The notes under the pieces are model-generated. The model was not told the DNA's origin. It worked only from the letters and a program-made list of their open reading frames with translations, and ran no database searches. The translations under genes and the position numbers were made by a program. This document shows positions 59,068-64,000 of a DNA stretch of 64,000 nt, in pieces. Origin of the DNA: Saccopteryx bilineata. Lineage: Eukaryota > Chordata > Mammalia > Chiroptera > Emballonuridae. How positions within the stretch are numbered: position 1 is the stretch's first letter; each line of letters begins with the position of its first letter. The DNA is taken from positions 180,709,520-180,773,519 of the forward strand of contig NC_089491.1 in assembly GCF_036850765.1 (NCBI RefSeq), in the 5' to 3' direction.

Positions 59068-59954
59068 AAGAGATTTGCTGCAGCACTGCTTGTCAGTTGG
59101 AACTGGACCCATGAATGCAAGATATTCTATGATATGTTAAAGACAGAGGATAGATTATTTCAAAAGGAGACAAAGATATTGTATATACGTTGAAAGTATT
59201 AAGATAGATATTTAACTTCTGAAAATATCTTTTATTGTTTAAATTTATCATTTATTGTATACATAGAAAAATATTTGATTTTTAAAATTTTTATTGTAGA
59301 ATGTTATATTCTGTCCAGTTATCTTGCTGTAGACATGCCTATAAATTATACTGTGAACCATGGACTATGGTTTTTCAGCTTTAAATTCCTCAATCAACTA
59401 ATACACTAGTTAATTGCCATTATAAATATTTCCTAATAGTTGAGCTGAAATGAAAGCTAATGGTACAAATGTTTTAAGATTATCTTAAGCATGAATAAGG
59501 TAAACAGCACTTATGAAGAAGGGGTCCAACATGTGTACCTGATTCCAAATGTGGACTTGCATAAACATGAGAACATATTTTGCCTAATTGGTTAATATTT
59601 ATAGGATGGAGAAAAATGGTAGATCGTGGAGGTAAGAGCAGTTGTTAGTATCATCTGCTTATATTTAGTTCCTTATTCTAGATTGAAGTTAAGTCATTAC
59701 AAGGTCAAATAATATTGTTATCTAATTTGAAAAGCATAGCAATGCTATATAATGAAAACAGATTTAGCTATTATCAAGCCCAGAAAAACTAATTATAGCT
59801 GTTTATGCCTTTCTATGTCATACATCGATACCATTGTTAAAGCTCGTATTGTAATTTCCAGTTTAGCCTTCTTCATCTCTCAACTTCCAGTACTTACCAC
59901 AGCTCATGGTCCATTCTAAATACTCAGCACATATTGTAAAATAAATTTATAGTT
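59068..59954. other. Unique DNA, no gene seen
   Basis: Nothing recognised. Confidence 0.5.
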
Positions 59955-60514
59955 TTATAATCTAGAGACTAATGAATATCAATCCTTAAAGAGACAAGAC
60001 CTGAGGTTTAGTAGAAAAAAAGTAAACATTTAATTTGAACTGTATATTTTTCTATGTAGTTAGTGACCATCATAAAATTGTAGAAAATAAGCTACCATAG
60101 ACAAAAGCCATAGTACATTAAATATTGTCTATACAAACAGTACTAGAAATAAACTGTAAGGGGTCAGTTTTATCTCTAATAAAGTATCCTTGACTTTTCA
60201 TGATAAGATTATTTCACTAGGTTTCCCAAAATTTATGTGAAATATTTCTTCTAATAAAGTAGTGAACATTTTATTATCTTTCATATGATTTTATGTTTGT
60301 CATGTGAATCAGAGAGAATACTTTTGCTTTCAATGAACAAAATATCTAACAGTACCTTGAAATATAAAAGTACTTATTATTAAATTAACAAGTATCATAT
60401 AAGGTAATAGTATTTACTCAGCTGTGAAATAATATATTCAAAGAACTGGGATCTTTCTGTATTATTGCCCTACCATCCTGAAGTTACTAGTTTTTCTTCT
60501 TTATGCTTTTCTTA
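59955..60514 (-). repeat. Inverted duplication, arm B
   Basis: Reverse-complement partner of 52689-53247. Similarity starts at 'ttataatctaga' (59955) and ends at 'tttatgcttttcttaa' (60514). Confidence 0.85.
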
Positions 60515-61288
60515 AGGACTTATTTCCTTATAGTCTTATTCGAATTATAAGATTACCACTTGCGAGTCTAGAACTCATGTCACCCTTTGATAAATTCTGC
60601 CATTACATGTGACAGTAAAAATTTTAAATAAATAAAAATTAATATTCTTGATAAATAAAACCTTTGCAGGGGTTTTATAGCAATGGCTTGGTTTCACAGA
60701 TGTTGAGTTAAAACTCTCATTATTATTCTGATAAATGTTTCTTAGACAAATTGAAAGAGGAATTAGCTGTTAGTGTATCATGAACCTTCAAAAGTGAAAC
60801 TAACATTAACTGTGTAGACAAAAATGAACACAGAAAGTAAACCTGTTACTTCATTAAATTTTCATCTACCCAAAAGAAGAATATTAACAATAATTTATGT
60901 CATTATTAATCAGTCATAAAGTTGATGGTAATAACTAATACTTAACAACCTTTTTCAAAAAATTTGGGGTCTAAAAACTGGGTGCGTCTAATACAGTGGT
61001 TGAAGATTTTTTTACTTGCATTTCTTGCTTTTTCATGCTTGTCTTTGCACTTATTGTTTAATGATGAATAAATCTTGAGTTCAATAACTGATTACTTTTG
61101 CCAATTATGTGGAATAGTAGCTTTCAAACTATTACTAGGGAGTCAAAGGCCTTGGTGTAATGCACAGAAACAGAAGGCTCTCTTCACACCCCCAGCCAAT
61201 TAACAAATATTTGTTTATTACATATATTGGAGCTGTGGGCAAAATATTTTATTTAAACTTAGTTTTCTCAAGGGAAAAAAGATGAGAG
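60515..61288. other. Unique DNA, no gene seen
   Basis: Nothing recognised. Confidence 0.5.
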
Positions 61289-61291
61289 AAA

Positions 61292-61323
<32 letters not shown>

Positions 61324-61324
61324 A

Positions 61325-61388
<64 letters not shown>

Positions 61389-61391
61389 AAA
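61289..61391 (+). repeat. (AAAG)n microsatellite
   Basis: About 100 bp of AAAG units with one interruption near 61321-61325. Confidence 0.95.
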
Positions 61392-61511
61392 CAGAGGGAT
61401 GGGGAGAAAGTGGAAGAAGAAGGACTAGGAGTAAGAAGGAAGGAAGAACAAAGAATAGGTGGGAGAGAGGAGAGGAAGGGAGGAGGGAAAGAGGAGGATA
61501 GGAAGGAAAGA

Positions 61512-61591
61512 TGGAAGGAAGGAAGGAAGGAAGGAAGGAAGGAAGGAAGGAAGGAAGGAAGGAAGGAAGGAAGGAAGGAAGGAAGGAAGGA
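61512..61591 (+). repeat. (GGAA)n microsatellite
   Basis: About 20 uninterrupted GGAA units, likely length-polymorphic. Open frames across it are artefacts. Confidence 0.95.
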
Positions 61592-61780
61592 AAACAAGGA
61601 AGGCAGGCAGGTTATATGCACAGACCATAGGAATTAAAGGCATAAGGAAGAACGGAATCTCTCGCAAGTTTTCCAGAAAAATGATGGCTGAGAAAGTAAA
61701 ACTACTTCACACACATAGTTCAGATAAACATGTAAATAAGAAGATAAGAATAAATGTTTTACAAAGGAAATATTTATATA

Positions 61781-61901
61781 TGGGGTGTGACAAAAGTAGG
61801 TTTATGTTTCTGAATATGCAAAATAGAGTTTATTCTTATATTATTAATAATTGTATTATTTTTCGTACAAACTACTGTAAATCTACTTTTGTTCCACCTT
61901 G
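61781..61901. mobile_element. Mariner-like MITE (121 bp)
   Basis: The left end 'tggggtgtgacaaaagtagg' and the reverse complement of the right end ('caaggtggaacaaaagtaga') form imperfect terminal inverted repeats of about 24 bp. TA dinucleotides flank both sides (61779-61780, 61902-61903), as Tc1/mariner insertion gives. No coding capacity. Confidence 0.8.
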
Positions 61902-61903
61902 TA

Positions 61904-62840
61904 TTTACCTTTTTACTAATTATGAAATAGTAGAAGAAAACAGATTTGTATCTAGCATTTGTTTCCAAGTAAAACATTTCTAAGGAAAAGGATTAAATTG
62001 GGATCAGTAAGAGTTAATTGTTTTTCTAAATGCATATTCATTATTAGAAAAAAAAGATATGTACTATTTCTTTTCTTTTACCTAAAATCTATACTATAAG
62101 AATATATCAGAAGTTGAATTTCTTGAACAAGAGCAAATAAATGAAATACTCTGACCTTTAGAGTGTTCTCTCATTTCTGAGTGAAAAGACATTTCCTTTG
62201 GTTACTTTATCATAGCTTTATATTCCTTTAGCTTATTGTACAGAAATTTGACTTTTTAATTATTTTTACTGGGACTGGAACTCTCATGAACATTTTATTC
62301 TCTACTTGAGGTTTGAAGTTAGGGAGATGACACAAAAGAGAAGGGTGAACTATCTATCATGTTACCAGATAGAGTCACATGGACTGAAGCTATGTTTCAA
62401 CGACCACCAAAGAGAAAATAGTCTAGGATCTCTTGAAATGCCTACCAAGAAGTAATATAAGGTTATGGCTAGAAATTTGTATTCTGAAATAGTATTCTCT
62501 GTGTTCTCTAAATCTATTTCTATATTTTACTAACTTACTTAAACATCAATGTTACAATTATACCATTTGTAAAATGAGGATTATGAAATTTTTCCCTTAC
62601 AGATTTGTCATTCATTGAATCAGAAAATCTCTGCAATAAATTTAGAAAAGTACATGAATACAAATCCAGTGCTCAAGAAAATTAGTTAATGTTATTATCA
62701 TAGGCTGCATCAGTACACACAGATGAACACTTAAAGTGATAGTACCCGGTGTTCTCCAGAGCAAGACTTTTGTCACTTTTTATTAAGCACTTGAGAAAAA
62801 CTTCAACATAAATGTGGGACAAAAGAAAACAGCATCTCAG
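61904..62840. other. Unique DNA, no gene seen
   Basis: Nothing recognised. Confidence 0.5.
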
Positions 62841-63175
62841 CCCTGGCCTGTAGCTAAATGGATAAAGTGTTAGCCTGGTGTATGTACATCCTGGGTTAAA
62901 TTCCTGTTCAGGGCACAGAGGAGAAGTGACCATCTGCTTTTCCTCCCCTCTCCAACCTCCCTCTCTCTTCCCCTTTCTCATCCAGTGGCTAGACTGGTTT
63001 GAGTGTGGCCCTGAGCACTGAGGATAGCTGGGTTGGTCTGAGTGCATCAGCCTCAGGAGTTAAAGATAGCTCAATACTTGAGTGTTGGCTTCAGATGGGG
63101 TTGCCAGGTGGATCCTGGTCTGGGCACATTCAGGACAATGCTTCACTATCTCCCCTTCTCTCACTTAAAAAGAAA
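62841..63175 (+). mobile_element. Older diverged tRNA-derived SINE
   Basis: Head 'gccctggcctgtagctaaat', B-box-like 'gggttaaattcc', body 'ccaggtggatcctggtctgg' and a weak A tail. More substitutions than the copies at 40501, 57736 and 58680. Confidence 0.85.
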
Positions 63176-63329
63176 TCACCTTGAACAATTTATAAATTAA
63201 TTTCTTCATATGTGAAATAAAGAAAATGGGGTTTTAGGAATGCTCAAATGAGATAATGGATGTGAAGCTTTTATCATAGGACCTGGAAAATGTTAGTAAT
63301 AAAATTTTACTTTTGATTAATATAAATGT

Positions 63330-63700
63330 CTATGCCCCACACCTCCCTCTTCCAGTTCTGCCCCACATCTGAGCAAGCAGATGAGAAAGCCCAGTGCTCC
63401 TCCTTTTAACTCTAGCAGGAAGTTCAAACATGCACCTGCTCAGGAACTCACATTCTGGTCCAATGGCCTCCTCATTTTATAAAACAGCAAGCTAGTTTCC
63501 TTCCCCTGGTTTCTTAAACAATTTTCAGAATAACTTATTGTCTGCCTTTTTTATTTCCTGGAAAAATTCTTTATGTAAGTAAAATCTTTTCACACTCTCC
63601 TGATACATGTGGGTATCAACATCTGAACATTACATTCTAACCAAATTTTAGGTGGGGTATATTCTGCTTCTATAGAGAGGCTACAACAAAAAGCAATTTT
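63330..63700 (+). mobile_element. LTR-like repeat, copy 3
   Basis: Best of the three copies: 'gcaggaagttcaaacatgca', 'ccaatggcctcctcatttta' followed by TATA-like 'ttataaaaca', 'gtaagtaaaatcttttcaca', 'tatcaacatctgaacattac' and 'ctgcttctatagag'. The order of promoter- and polyadenylation-like parts fits an LTR; LTR33/ERVL-like is from memory. Confidence 0.5.
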
Positions 63701-64000
63701 ATAGGCCCCGTAACAACTTTACTCTTGCAAAGTAAGAATTCTATGAAATATAACTCAGACAAACTGTATTTGAAATACTTATACCATATTGAAGGAAAGA
63801 AGAATTAATGTAACATCTCAGGTCAATTTTTAACACCTTGAGGTAGGAAATTCAACAAAGTGTCAATGGAGGTTCTTTGTAAATTGTAAGGAGTAAACTT
63901 TCTAAGTCATCATTTTTTTTGATGACTTTTTAAGTCATCATTCTTGATTCACTCTTTTTTGAGTGTGTATGAATATAACTCATATATTTGAGGTGTATTT
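63701..64000. other. Unique DNA to window end
   Basis: A small hairpin-like 'aagtcatcattttttttgat' phrase is repeated near 63903 and 63931. No gene seen. Confidence 0.4.

Noticed and set aside
57608..59112. Pro/Gly/Arg-rich open frames
   Set aside because: They are read through the GC-rich bodies of two SINEs.
61268..61667. Ser-Phe-Leu-Pro and Lys-Glu-Gly repeat proteins
   Set aside because: Translations of GGAA and AAAG microsatellites.

Overview
This window is mammalian nuclear DNA dominated by LINE-1 (L1) retrotransposons. I see no host protein-coding gene, rRNA gene or free-standing tRNA gene. Several tRNA-headed SINEs, opening 'gccctggccggttggctca' or 'cctgaccaggtggtgg', resemble families I associate with rhinolophoid (horseshoe/leaf-nosed) bats. 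The bat assignment is inference; the mammalian assignment is firm (L1 with ORF1/ORF2, a MIR, an MLT1-like LTR, a 38-base poly(A) tail).

Layout. 1-6265: minus-strand L1 (e1), 3' end outside the window, with a 5' UTR unlike the others. 6266-7976: a SINE and an old L1 3' end. 7989-15775: plus-strand full-length L1 (e2) with broken ORFs. 17000-26457: a hAT DNA transposon holding transposase remnants and a probable solo LTR, split by a full-length plus-strand L1 (e3, 18400-26254) whose ORF1 (331 aa) and ORF2 (1275 aa) are both open. 26466-35800: mostly unique AT-rich sequence with three SINEs, old L1 tails, a MIR and an MLT1-like LTR. 35815-52187: a three-level nest, a SINE inside L1 e5 (36271-44504) inside L1 e6, each level bounded by its own target-site duplication. 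52202-64000: two arms of a 560 bp inverted duplication, an L1 with a 5' inversion (e7), three LTR-like segments, three SINEs, a mariner-like MITE and two large tetranucleotide microsatellites.

How the parts work together. In e3 every catalytic residue I could locate is present: endonuclease N14, E43, D145, N147, D205, D229 and H230; reverse transcriptase FADD at 700-703; C-terminal CX3CX7HX4C at 1130. It also has a 14 bp target-site duplication, an AATAAA and a long pure A tail, so it is a candidate active element. The SINEs have A tails and would depend on such an L1 for mobilisation.

The least familiar signals are: (a) a 240-nt reading frame in the ORF1-ORF2 spacer that overlaps the ORF2 start by 10 nt and is free of stops and indels in all five full-length L1s; (b) tandem ~241 bp monomers in the 5' UTR with copy number differing between elements; (c) a CRE palindrome at the extreme 5' end of three elements; (d) a 5' UTR swap in e1; (e) the unexplained inverted duplication at 52689-53247 / 59955-60514.
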